From NCBI GenBank assembly GCA_964510575.1, contig CAZECN010000045.1:1-18805 (forward strand): 18,805 nt of DNA. The letters run 5' to 3'. Shown here piece after piece: positions 7,486 through 14,873 of this stretch. Under the pieces are notes generated by a model. The model was not told the DNA's origin. It searched no databases and was given only the letters and a program-made list of their open reading frames with translations. Both the position numbers and the translations under genes were made by a program. The DNA comes from CALKYB01 sp964510575. Lineage in GTDB: Bacteria > Bdellovibrionota_C > UBA2361 > SZUA-149 > CALKYB01. Each line of letters opens with the position of its first letter. Position 1 is the stretch's first letter.

Positions 7486-8673
7486 TTAAATCGCGTTGAT
7501 TGCGCAGACCGTTCTTTCGGTCACTCTATCCCAGTCCAACGACTTAGCCCACTCCAAAGCATTTTGTTCTAGTTTGAGCTTGTCAGCAGGATTACTACAG
7601 TATGCGAATATGGCTTCAGCTATATCTGATGGACTTTCTCCGTCCACATTGACCCCAGTTTGGTTGTGTTTGACCGCTTCTGTCTGGCCGCCAATCAAGC
7701 CGGAGATCGATGCCTTGCCGCAGGCCGCAGCTTCAATGAAAGAGATGCCGAAGCCTTCAAGGTCGTTGTCAATCTCAACAGCTGGCATTATGAAGAGATC
7801 TGAGGATCCGTAGAGGGCCACTTTGAGATCGTCGCTTGGGGAAGTTATAAACTTGACTCTGTTTTCTACTGATAAACTGGATGCTAGTTTTTTTAACTCT
7901 GCCTTCGTTTCGCCTTCACCCGCTATTAGATATTTTAAATTAGGTAGTTGATCTTTAAGTAAGGCAATGGCCTCGATTACCCCGGCCTGATTTTTCCTTT
8001 GGCACAGTCTGCCTAGAGTCAGAAGAAGAAAATCGTTTTCCTTGAAACCATTATCTCTCCTCCACTTTAGTCCGAGCCTTTTTGAACTAGCGAAGTTAGC
8101 TAAGCTTACGCCTGGATTGATTACTGTGATAGTGGTTTGGGCGCCAGTCTCCTCTACTAATCTTTTCGTATTTTCGCTGTTCGCAATAACTAGGTCAGAA
8201 ATTTCATAGGACTTCTTCATCAATGGTCGAAGTTGCCGGCTGGTGTTGCAAGCTAGAATTTCTTCTCCGTGTGCGTAACAAATAATCTTCAGATTTTTCT
8301 TTGCACTATGCTTGAGCGGTATTAAGGCGCTTACTTCTGGGACTGCGTGTGTGCAGTGGACACAAAGGCGACCAAATTTTTTCAAACCTCTGCTCGCAGC
8401 TCTGTTCATCCTGTAGTACCTAGCCAGACTAGATGGCGAGGTAACACCCCAATCATTCATCAAGATGTCTTCACGATAAATGTTTTGAACTCTGGAGGCT
8501 TTTTCTTTTACTAACTGACTATCAGTCTTTTTTACCTCTGAACTATTAAGTTCCTTATAGTCATGGGTGAAAATATCGATAGGATTAGGCCAGCGTCTGT
8601 AGACCTCTCTCAGCCAGGTGATGGAGCCTCCAAATTCGGGGCTGAATCTTTGTGAAATAACTAAATCACGCAT
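7486..8673 (-). CDS. GT4 family glycosyltransferase
   Basis: A 395-residue GT-B glycosyltransferase from the ATG at 8673. It begins MRDLVISQRFSPEFGGSITW, the usual glycine-loop start of these enzymes. ICYAHGEEIL (131-140) and SDLVIANSENTKRLVE (159-174) belong to the acceptor half. GRLCQRKN (221-228), LIAGEGE (249-255) and EGFGISFIEAAACGK (E306, E314) followed by GGQTEAV form the donor half. The frame runs on to a TTG at 8796, but that extension is non-homologous in character and includes the likely promoter, so the internal ATG is chosen; AAGG lies about 10 bases upstream of it. It is a single-gene minus-strand unit: it converges on the crotonase with 5 bases between them and diverges from the ABC exporter. 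Substrate unknown. Confidence 0.86.
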   Translation of the reverse strand: MRDLVISQRFSPEFGGSITWLREVYRRWPNPIDIFTHDYKELNSSEVKKTDSQLVKEKASRVQNIYREDILMNDWGVTSPSSLARYYRMNRAASRGLKKFGRLCVHCTHAVPEVSALIPLKHSAKKNLKIICYAHGEEILACNTSRQLRPLMKKSYEISDLVIANSENTKRLVEETGAQTTITVINPGVSLANFASSKRLGLKWRRDNGFKENDFLLLTLGRLCQRKNQAGVIEAIALLKDQLPNLKYLIAGEGETKAELKKLASSLSVENRVKFITSPSDDLKVALYGSSDLFIMPAVEIDNDLEGFGISFIEAAACGKASISGLIGGQTEAVKHNQTGVNVDGESPSDIAEAIFAYCSNPADKLKLEQNALEWAKSLDWDRVTERTVCAINAI

Positions 8674-8706
8674 CGAACAATGCCTTGTGTAACTTACGAA
8701 GCCCTG

Positions 8707-8735
8707 TGTATAACTAGCTAAGAAATAAGTGTCGG
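8707..8735 (-). promoter_or_regulatory. candidate sigma-70-type promoter for the GT4 gene at 8673
   Basis: On the minus strand CCGACA (8735-8730, four matches to TTGACA) and TATACA (8712-8707, four matches to TATAAT) are separated by exactly 17 bp. Transcription would start near 8700, giving a leader of about 27 nt before the ATG at 8673. This also argues against the longer TTG-initiated frame, whose start would lie upstream of this promoter. Confidence 0.35.
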
Positions 8736-8807
8736 ATAGACTCCCTTCTGCCGAAGTAATTTTACCAGAATAATTTAGCAAAACCTTCGAAACCAAACAA
8801 AAATATT

Positions 8808-10673
8808 TTGGCTAAAGAAAGCAAACCTCAAAGTGCCCAAAAGGAAGTCCCGGAGAATTCTAATAGTTTCTTTGAGGTCTGGCACGGGACCTTGGCCATC
8901 CTGAGGAAGGCTGCGCCTGTTAAGAAGTTGGCGTTGGTTACTGTTTTACTGACCATTTTAGCGTCTCTTTTTCAGCTGGCTGGACTGGGTTTAGTGATTC
9001 CTGTTTTAAACGGGGTTGTCGATCCCAATCACTATGAAGCGCTACTAAAATCTCCTCCCTATAGTAGTGTCTTAAAGGCTATTCCTTGGGAGTTGGATAA
9101 TAAACAGATCTTCGGTTTTATTATCTTTATGGTTTTAATTTTTGCCTATCTAGAGAATCTATTTTTATTTTTAGGTCAGGCTTGGTCTGCCAAACTTTCA
9201 ACCTTGGTTTCTCACCGGTTACGTTCTCGTGTGATGGAGCGCTATTTAGGATTCGGGAAAGCTTTCTTTGATCGCTCAAGTCTCGGTGAGTTACAAGTGC
9301 TTCTGACCTCCTTAATAACTCATGTTGGACAACATCTCCATTTTGTCAGTCAGTTGCTAGTTAGCCTCTGCTTTTGTGGAGCATTTCTATTGCTGATGGT
9401 GCTGGTCTCCTGGAAGCTAACCCTGCTAGCTTTTGTGATGCTCCCCTTGACTCATTTTTGTTCAATTTGGTTGACGGCTAAGCTGAAACGTTCAGCTCAA
9501 GGAGAGGTCAACAATATGTTAAACTTTTCAAGCCGCTCGCTGGATGTGCTGCAAAATCTCACTCTGACTAGACTCTCTGGAATGGAGAAGAAAGAGTTGG
9601 ATGGATTAACCAACATTAGTGATGAGATACGAAGGCATGGAGAGAATACAAGGACTAAGCGATTTCTGATTCCTCGAGTTGTAGATTGTATAAACACTAC
9701 AGGGATAATTCTATTGGCCTGTGGAGCAATTTTTATTATTTTCAAGGTAGAGCCTCTCAGTATTGGTCGCCTCTCTGTATTCTTTATTTCACTGCGGCGT
9801 TTCACCAGCTATGTGCAGCAAGCACTAGTCTACTGGAGTAACTGTGTTGCTGGAGTTCCTCATATGAATAGCGTTCTTGAGGTTTTCTCTGACCAGGATA
9901 AGCATATTTTAGTGGAAGGCAGTAGAACTTTGCCCGACCTTGAAGAGGGAATTAAGTTTCGAGATGTAAATTATCAATACCAGGAGGGAAAGCAGGTTTT
10001 GGCAGGGATTGACTTGGATATTACCCCTGGAGAAATGCTTGCAATTGTAGGGCCCACTGGTTCTGGGAAAACCACACTGCTAAATCTGATACCTCGCTTC
10101 ATGGATCCCACTAGTGGAAAAGTTGAGGTTGAGGGTATAGATCTTAAAGATCTTTTGCTAGCGGAGTGGAGAAGAAAAATTGCTGTAGTTAGCCAATCCT
10201 CATTATTGTTTCAGGATTCTCTTCGGAATAATCTTTGCTATGGGACGGAGGGGGTGAGCGAAGAGCAACTTTGGTCGGCTTTGGAAAGTGCTCAACTTGC
10301 CGATTTTGTGAATGAACTAGACCGCAAACTGGAGACTAAGATCGGGAAAGAAGGAGTGCAGCTTTCCGGAGGAGAGCGTCAAAGATTATCGATTGCTAGA
10401 GCTATTTTAAGAGACCCGCAGGTTTTGTTATTGGATGAGGCGACTAGTGCTCTTGATGCTGAAACGGAAGATAAGATCCAAAAGGCAGTGGACACCGTAG
10501 TAAAAGAGCGTACGGTTATCGTTGTTGCCCATAGACTGGCAACAGTGGTTAGAGCAGATCGAGTCTGTGTGCTTGAAGAGGGCAAGGTGGTTGAAATTGG
10601 TTCTCCCGAAGAACTTAAAGGGACAGGCGGGGTTTTTCAACGTTACTGTGAATTGCAGAACCTAATACATTGA
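8808..10673 (+). CDS. ABC exporter, fused membrane and ATPase domains (MsbA/PglK type)
   Basis: A 621-residue half-transporter: an N-terminal six-helix export domain (hydrophobic around 40-70, 103-124, 178-220, 295-312, 320-342) followed by a complete ATPase. Walker A is GPTGSGKTT (415-423), Q-loop Q463, signature LSGGERQR (519-526), Walker B VLLLDE (539-544) and H-loop H575, so it should hydrolyse ATP as a homodimer. Family members flip lipid-linked oligosaccharides (PglK), lipid A (MsbA) or export peptides and drugs. Among glycosyltransferases, and with no Wzx flippase in the window, flipping a lipid-linked glycan is the favoured but unproven role. The start appears to be TTG at 8808, with a weak ribosome-binding site. 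It is 10 bases upstream of a GT4 gene in the same operon. Confidence 0.9.
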   Translation: MAKESKPQSAQKEVPENSNSFFEVWHGTLAILRKAAPVKKLALVTVLLTILASLFQLAGLGLVIPVLNGVVDPNHYEALLKSPPYSSVLKAIPWELDNKQIFGFIIFMVLIFAYLENLFLFLGQAWSAKLSTLVSHRLRSRVMERYLGFGKAFFDRSSLGELQVLLTSLITHVGQHLHFVSQLLVSLCFCGAFLLLMVLVSWKLTLLAFVMLPLTHFCSIWLTAKLKRSAQGEVNNMLNFSSRSLDVLQNLTLTRLSGMEKKELDGLTNISDEIRRHGENTRTKRFLIPRVVDCINTTGIILLACGAIFIIFKVEPLSIGRLSVFFISLRRFTSYVQQALVYWSNCVAGVPHMNSVLEVFSDQDKHILVEGSRTLPDLEEGIKFRDVNYQYQEGKQVLAGIDLDITPGEMLAIVGPTGSGKTTLLNLIPRFMDPTSGKVEVEGIDLKDLLLAEWRRKIAVVSQSSLLFQDSLRNNLCYGTEGVSEEQLWSALESAQLADFVNELDRKLETKIGKEGVQLSGGERQRLSIARAILRDPQVLLLDEATSALDAETEDKIQKAVDTVVKERTVIVVAHRLATVVRADRVCVLEEGKVVEIGSPEELKGTGGVFQRYCELQNLIH

Positions 10674-10683
10674 CCGGTAGGTA

Positions 10684-11802
10684 ATGGGCTCTCAGAATAA
10701 GCCAAAGCTTCTTTTTGTCATCCATAGCCTGGTGATCGGTGGTACAGAGAACCTAGTCTACCAAATGTCCTGCCAGCTTAAAGATAAGTTTGACATTGGA
10801 ATATGTTGTTTAGATAAGCAGGGTTTGCTTTGGGAGAAGTGTGAGAAAGAAGGTTTCAGACTTTACAACCTTCACAGAAAACCTGGTTTTCAACCAACAT
10901 TGGTGAAATCACTAAGTGAGGTTCTGAAAGAATTCTCACCCGATATAATACATTCTCATCAATATACTCCTTTCTTTTATAGTTCATTGGCAAGGTTGCG
11001 TTCAAGATCGAAGGCTAAGTTTATTTTTACAGAGCATGGCCGTCATTTTCCAGATGTTGTTTCTTGGAAGAGAAAGTTGGTAAACAAAATTTTTCGTGCC
11101 CTGCCTGATTCAGTGACTGGAGTTTCTCAATTTACAAAAGATAAGCTTGTTGAAAATGAAGGGTTTCGAGCTGACCATGTTCAAGTGCTTTATAACGGCA
11201 TAGATACTACGGCAAAGAGTGAGCAGTTAGATTTGAGAGAATATTTGGGTTTGGCCTCCAACCAAAAGATTATTGGGGTGCTTGGTTCGTTGCGTGAGGT
11301 GAAAAACCCTCTTTTCGTCCTTAACTCATTGCCAGCCGTCTTAGAAGAATGTCCTGAGGCTGTTTTAGTTTATATCGGGGACGGAGAATTGAGAGAGGAG
11401 ATAAGCTCTAAAGCTAAGGAACTAGGAGTTGATGGTAATGTGAAGTTAGCCGGTAATATCATCCCAGCAACCCCCTACCTTTCCAGTCTGGACTGTTTCG
11501 TAATGGGTTCTCATTCTGAAGCCTGTTCTTTAGCCTTACTTGAGGCTATGTTAGCGGGTGTTCCTGTAATAGTTAGTGATAGAGGTGGATCGCCTGAGCT
11601 TGTGGTCGATGGGAAGTATGGGCAAGTTGTCGAGTGTAACAATCAAAAGGAACTCTCAGTAGCAATAGGAAAGGTTTTGGCTGGAGAAGCTTCGATTGAT
11701 AAAATGGCTGTTGGAGCTAAAAAGAGAGTTGAAGAAGAATTTTCTTTCGGCGATATGTGCGCCAAATATGAGCAACTTTACGGAGGGGCTAAAAGTGTCT
11801 GA
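10684..11802 (+). CDS. GT4 family glycosyltransferase (stp2-like?)
   Basis: A 372-residue GT-B glycosyltransferase. It starts with ATG 10 bases after the ABC exporter stop, behind a GGTAGG ribosome-binding site. The acceptor half has LLFVIHSLVIGGTENLVYQM (9-28), PDIIHSHQY (86-94) and FTEHGRHFPD (115-124). The donor half has GSLREVKNPL (201-210), VYIGDGEL (229-236) and HSEACSLALLEAM (E279, E287), then GVPVIVSD and GGSPELVVDG. The GGTEN start, EHGR motif and general order recall the exosortase-associated sugar transferase family TIGR03088 (stp2), but this subfamily call is tentative. Translation overlaps the following acyltransferase by 8 nt. Donor sugar unknown. Confidence 0.87.
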   Translation: MGSQNKPKLLFVIHSLVIGGTENLVYQMSCQLKDKFDIGICCLDKQGLLWEKCEKEGFRLYNLHRKPGFQPTLVKSLSEVLKEFSPDIIHSHQYTPFFYSSLARLRSRSKAKFIFTEHGRHFPDVVSWKRKLVNKIFRALPDSVTGVSQFTKDKLVENEGFRADHVQVLYNGIDTTAKSEQLDLREYLGLASNQKIIGVLGSLREVKNPLFVLNSLPAVLEECPEAVLVYIGDGELREEISSKAKELGVDGNVKLAGNIIPATPYLSSLDCFVMGSHSEACSLALLEAMLAGVPVIVSDRGGSPELVVDGKYGQVVECNNQKELSVAIGKVLAGEASIDKMAVGAKKRVEEEFSFGDMCAKYEQLYGGAKSV

Positions 11803-12418
11803 GTCCATTAAAACTATCGCAAGTTACTTTGCAATGATCCCTGCTTTGATACTTACAGCTATGATGCGCCTTATGGGTATGTTTTTTGATCCAGAGCGAA
11901 GCTTTCAATCTTTCTCTCAGTTCCTAGCTTTGGCGCCAGGTCTCTCGGGTAACTATATTAGAAAAGAATTTTATCGCCTAAACCTTAAAGCTTGTTCAGC
12001 GAACCCAGTTATTTCTTTTGGTACTATTTTTTCAAGTAGTGAGGCTGAAATAGGGGAAAATGTTTATATAGGGCCTTACTCAATCATCGGACGGGCTTCG
12101 ATAGGGGACGACACTCTGATAGCAAGTCGAGTTAGTTTAATGTCCGGCCTGCGGCAACACAACTACAGTAGGACTGACATTCCAATTAGAGAACAGTCCG
12201 GAGAGTTTAAAAAAATTATAGTTGGAAAAGATTGTTGGATAGGTGAGGGAGCGGTTGTTGGCGCGGATGTTGGAGCTCATTCAGTAATAGCAGCGGGCAG
12301 CGTTGTATTTGAGGAAGTTCAAGAACTGCAGATTGTTCGGGGAAACCCTGCTCAGTTATATAAGACGAGAAAGAAAAAAGTTCCCAACCAGCCCTTACCT
12401 CATAAATCTTCTGTTTAG
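11795..12418 (+). CDS. hexapeptide-repeat acyltransferase (WcaF/CatB-like)
   Basis: A 207-residue left-handed beta-helix transferase. The hexapeptide repeats run from about 73 to 172 (AEIGENVYIGPYSIIG, ASIGDDTLIASRV, IVGKDCWIGEGAVVGADVG). The likely catalytic His is H122 in LRQHNYSR, and the usual closing RGNPAQLYK is at 182-190. This layout is typical of O-acetyltransferases that decorate surface polysaccharides with acetyl-CoA. A hydrophobic N-terminal stretch (about 10-30) may bind the membrane. The frame could be read from 11696, but GTG at 11795 is preferred: a strong GGAGGGG (11782-11788) lies 6 bases ahead and the overlap with the upstream GT4 is only 8 nt. It is the last gene of the plus-strand operon and converges on the BY-kinase gene. 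Confidence 0.87.
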   Translation: MSESIKTIASYFAMIPALILTAMMRLMGMFFDPERSFQSFSQFLALAPGLSGNYIRKEFYRLNLKACSANPVISFGTIFSSSEAEIGENVYIGPYSIIGRASIGDDTLIASRVSLMSGLRQHNYSRTDIPIREQSGEFKKIIVGKDCWIGEGAVVGADVGAHSVIAAGSVVFEEVQELQIVRGNPAQLYKTRKKKVPNQPLPHKSSV

Positions 12419-12443
12419 GAGATATTAGCCAAATACGTTAATT

Positions 12444-13196
12444 CTAATCGTAATAGTTGTTGTAATTAGATCCGTATAAATATTTCAAAGGGGCTTTCGT
12501 TCTTTTAGTGTTGGTCATAATACAAGCGTCGGGCTCAGATCCTGTGTCGCGCAGTCTTGAAAAAGCTTGTTGGATCATTTTGCGAGGAGTCACACCCGCC
12601 TGTACCAAGAAAAGAACTAGATCTCCGTGAACCCCCAAAGCCTGTGCGTCCGAAGTGAAAAGAACTGGTGAGGTGTCAAAAATAACAAAATCACAGATTT
12701 CTGAGAGACTGTCATTGAGATTTGTCATTTTACGATTATTTAGCAACTGTCCAGGGTCTTGAGAAATTGATCCGGCAGGTAGGATTTTTAAATTCTCAAT
12801 GCCAGAATTTTTAAGAAAAGATCCTAAGGGGTTGGAGTTGGTTTGATCGGCTAAATAGTCGGTTAGACCAGGCTCAACCTCTGCCTCAAAAAAACCGTGA
12901 ATGCTTGGTTTTCTTAAGTCGCCATCTACAATTATCACTTTCTTGCTAAAGGTTCTTACCATCGTAATCGCTAGGTTACAGACTGTGGTAGTTTTACCTT
13001 CTCCAGGTTGAGAGCTGGTAATGATTACCGATTTTAGCTGACGACCTTCTTGAGGAGAAAGGAGTTTGGAAGCTAGAGACTTATACTGCTCACTGTAGTA
13101 GGAATTGGGATCTTCTTCACAAATGATAGCCTGAGTTTTAGGTTCAGAGATTCCCAGTGAGTCCAGAAAAGAGCGAATTGAGCTTAAATTAATCAT
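12444..13196 (-). CDS. BY-family tyrosine kinase (CpsD/CapB-like), polysaccharide export
   Basis: A 250-residue cytoplasmic bacterial tyrosine autokinase. It has an oligomerisation motif-like EQYKSLASKL (36-45), Walker A SSQPGEGKTT (61-70, K68), Walker A' VIIVDGDLRKP (87-97, D91 and D93), Walker B-like FVIFDTSPV (170-178, D174), and a C-terminal tyrosine cluster (Y239, Y241, Y245, Y248, Y249) for autophosphorylation. The family controls chain length and export by cycling phosphorylation with the membrane chain-length protein, encoded here directly upstream as a separate polypeptide 10 bases away. It resembles the exopolysaccharide/PEP-CTERM locus kinase family (TIGR03018). Walker B reads D-T-S-P where D-x-P-P is common. 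The ATG is preceded by a purine-rich AGAGAG. It is the last gene of the export operon. Confidence 0.9.
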   Translation of the reverse strand: MINLSSIRSFLDSLGISEPKTQAIICEEDPNSYYSEQYKSLASKLLSPQEGRQLKSVIITSSQPGEGKTTTVCNLAITMVRTFSKKVIIVDGDLRKPSIHGFFEAEVEPGLTDYLADQTNSNPLGSFLKNSGIENLKILPAGSISQDPGQLLNNRKMTNLNDSLSEICDFVIFDTSPVLFTSDAQALGVHGDLVLFLVQAGVTPRKMIQQAFSRLRDTGSEPDACIMTNTKRTKAPLKYLYGSNYNNYYD

Positions 13197-13206
13197 TTCT
13201 TTCTCT

Positions 13207-14829
13207 CTAAAAGGGAATAAAGTCTAGTAAGTAGTCAGCTAAAAGCGCGAGCACTAATAGTGCCGTAAAAAAACCATATTTAAGCATATTGGTGGTTTGG
13301 TTCCTGGTCTCAGTTGTAAACTTATCAACTGAACCAATCACAGGAACGCCAGTAATTGCTTGCAACTCCACTGGAGAAACTAATGAAGTATCTAGAGAGT
13401 CTAAGGTAAAAATTAGACCCATACCAAAAGCCAGTGAAAGAACTAGGCCCATGATATACATACTCATGTGGGCGAATTTAACCGGGTTCTCAGGTAGAAA
13501 TGGTGGTTCGTCTACTGTGATTCTGAGTCCAACATCATTAGCGCTGGCTTGACCGAATTGTTGAACTTGTTCGAGTTCTCCAGCAGCTAAGTTGTAGGCC
13601 TGAGTCTTGGCATATTTTTTCTGAATTAGTTCCTCAATTCTTGTCTTTTGAGCCGCGATAGAATCTAGTTGAGAGCCAATAACGTTCTTCTTGGAAACGA
13701 TCTCTTTCTGGTAGCTTTCAAGAACCTTAACCTTGTCTTCGATTAGAGAGATTTCTTCTGTTTTCTCTAAAATCTGAGAACGAAGTTTTGCTTCAGCTTG
13801 AAGTTTACTTAGCTCAACCTCTTCGTCTGTATCTTTTGAGGAAAGTTCCTTCTTTCTATTTTCGAGTAAAGCTTTTAAATTTGCGATTTCAGCCTTTACG
13901 GAACGTTGCTTTGGATGCCTATTTCTATAACCTTGAGAGGTGAGAAGATGAATCTCTTTTCGTTTTTGAATGATTGAATTCTGAACCTCTTGAAAAAGTG
14001 CATCTGCCTGATAGTCTGGCTCAGACCCAAGAGAGGCAATAGTTTGAACAACGTACTCCTTCTTTTCCAGTTTTTCGTTCATGCGAGCTAGTTCTTTTTC
14101 AGCCACATGTTTCTCAAACTGAAGCTTTGGTAATGAGTCTTTATACTTTAGAGCTTGGTTAAGACCTCTTTCAATTCCAGGAGTAAGACTATCTTGAGTG
14201 ATATCAGTTACAAGATCCACACCGGTCTCAGCACCTACAAGAGGAGCCAAACCATTTTTTAGCCTTAATATCTCTTGGTCAATTCCAACTAGTTCAACTT
14301 TCAGACTTGCCATTCGAGAGGTTAGGAACTCTACAGTACTCTTTACTCGTCTTTCAGTATCGTAACGACTGTTCTCCATTAGTTCTTCGAGAACTGATTG
14401 AACAACTTTATAAGCTACGTCTGGTGACTCCGCGGTATAGGAGATGACTAAAGCTCGGTGATTGTCTTTTCTAAAGGAGAGTTTAATGCCTTTGGAGCCA
14501 GCTAAACGTCTCGTTTTACCTTCTAATTGAGAGTCATTTAGATTAGGCCAAACTTTCTTAGCAATTCTCTTAACCTGTTCGCCATATTTGAGGGAGGTAA
14601 CTAGTAAGTTTACTCTGCCTTCGAAAGGACTGAGACCCCCTCTGGTGCCTTGGGTAAAAAGATATTCGGTACGAAAGCTCACAGTAGCGTTACTCTTGTA
14701 GTACTCGAGATCTCGAGTGTAGGAGTAAACCATCATCATCGTAAGCAGTAAGGGGATGATCAGTATCCACTTATAGCGAAGGATATTGCCTAGCATTGTT
14801 GCTAGGCTATTTTCCTCGAAATTTGACAT
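13207..14829 (-). CDS. polysaccharide chain-length determinant (Wzz/Wzc N-terminal type)
   Basis: A 540-residue inner-membrane protein with the polysaccharide co-polymerase layout: membrane helix at about 20-37, a long periplasmic region that is mostly coiled coil (about 160-420), a Pro-rich approach (PPFLPENPVKF, about 443-453) to a second helix at about 454-476, and an extra C-terminal hydrophobic segment at about 515-538. There is no kinase domain, so it pairs with the separate BY-kinase downstream. Length and order match the PEP-CTERM-locus chain-length family (TIGR03007). It would set glycan length and bridge the periplasm to the OPX protein. ATG with AGGA about 7 bases upstream; 44 bases separate it from the OPX gene. 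Confidence 0.9.
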   Translation of the reverse strand: MSNFEENSLATMLGNILRYKWILIIPLLLTMMMVYSYTRDLEYYKSNATVSFRTEYLFTQGTRGGLSPFEGRVNLLVTSLKYGEQVKRIAKKVWPNLNDSQLEGKTRRLAGSKGIKLSFRKDNHRALVISYTAESPDVAYKVVQSVLEELMENSRYDTERRVKSTVEFLTSRMASLKVELVGIDQEILRLKNGLAPLVGAETGVDLVTDITQDSLTPGIERGLNQALKYKDSLPKLQFEKHVAEKELARMNEKLEKKEYVVQTIASLGSEPDYQADALFQEVQNSIIQKRKEIHLLTSQGYRNRHPKQRSVKAEIANLKALLENRKKELSSKDTDEEVELSKLQAEAKLRSQILEKTEEISLIEDKVKVLESYQKEIVSKKNVIGSQLDSIAAQKTRIEELIQKKYAKTQAYNLAAGELEQVQQFGQASANDVGLRITVDEPPFLPENPVKFAHMSMYIMGLVLSLAFGMGLIFTLDSLDTSLVSPVELQAITGVPVIGSVDKFTTETRNQTTNMLKYGFFTALLVLALLADYLLDFIPF

Positions 14830-14873
14830 ACTGAATTCCTGTTTACCTTTTCCCGCCCACTATTTTTGGAGAG

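Noticed and set aside
7477..7489. TTAAG-GTT-CTTAA inverted repeat between converging genes as a terminator
   Set aside because: The stem is only 5 AT-rich pairs with no T-run. The symmetry mainly reflects the two facing TAA stop codons.
8674..8796. N-terminal extension of the minus-strand GT4 to a TTG at 8796
   Set aside because: The extra 41 residues precede a canonical GT4 start (MRDLVISQRFSPEFGG), and a plausible promoter lies inside the extension.
11696..11794. Upstream extension of the acyltransferase to ATG 11696
   Set aside because: It would overlap the preceding GT4 by more than 100 bases, whereas GTG 11795 has a strong GGAGGGG ribosome-binding site at the right distance.
12460..12490. 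CTAAT...ATTAG inverted repeat as a terminator between the acyltransferase and kinase genes
   Set aside because: It has a 5-bp stem, lies within the kinase coding end, and has no T-run.
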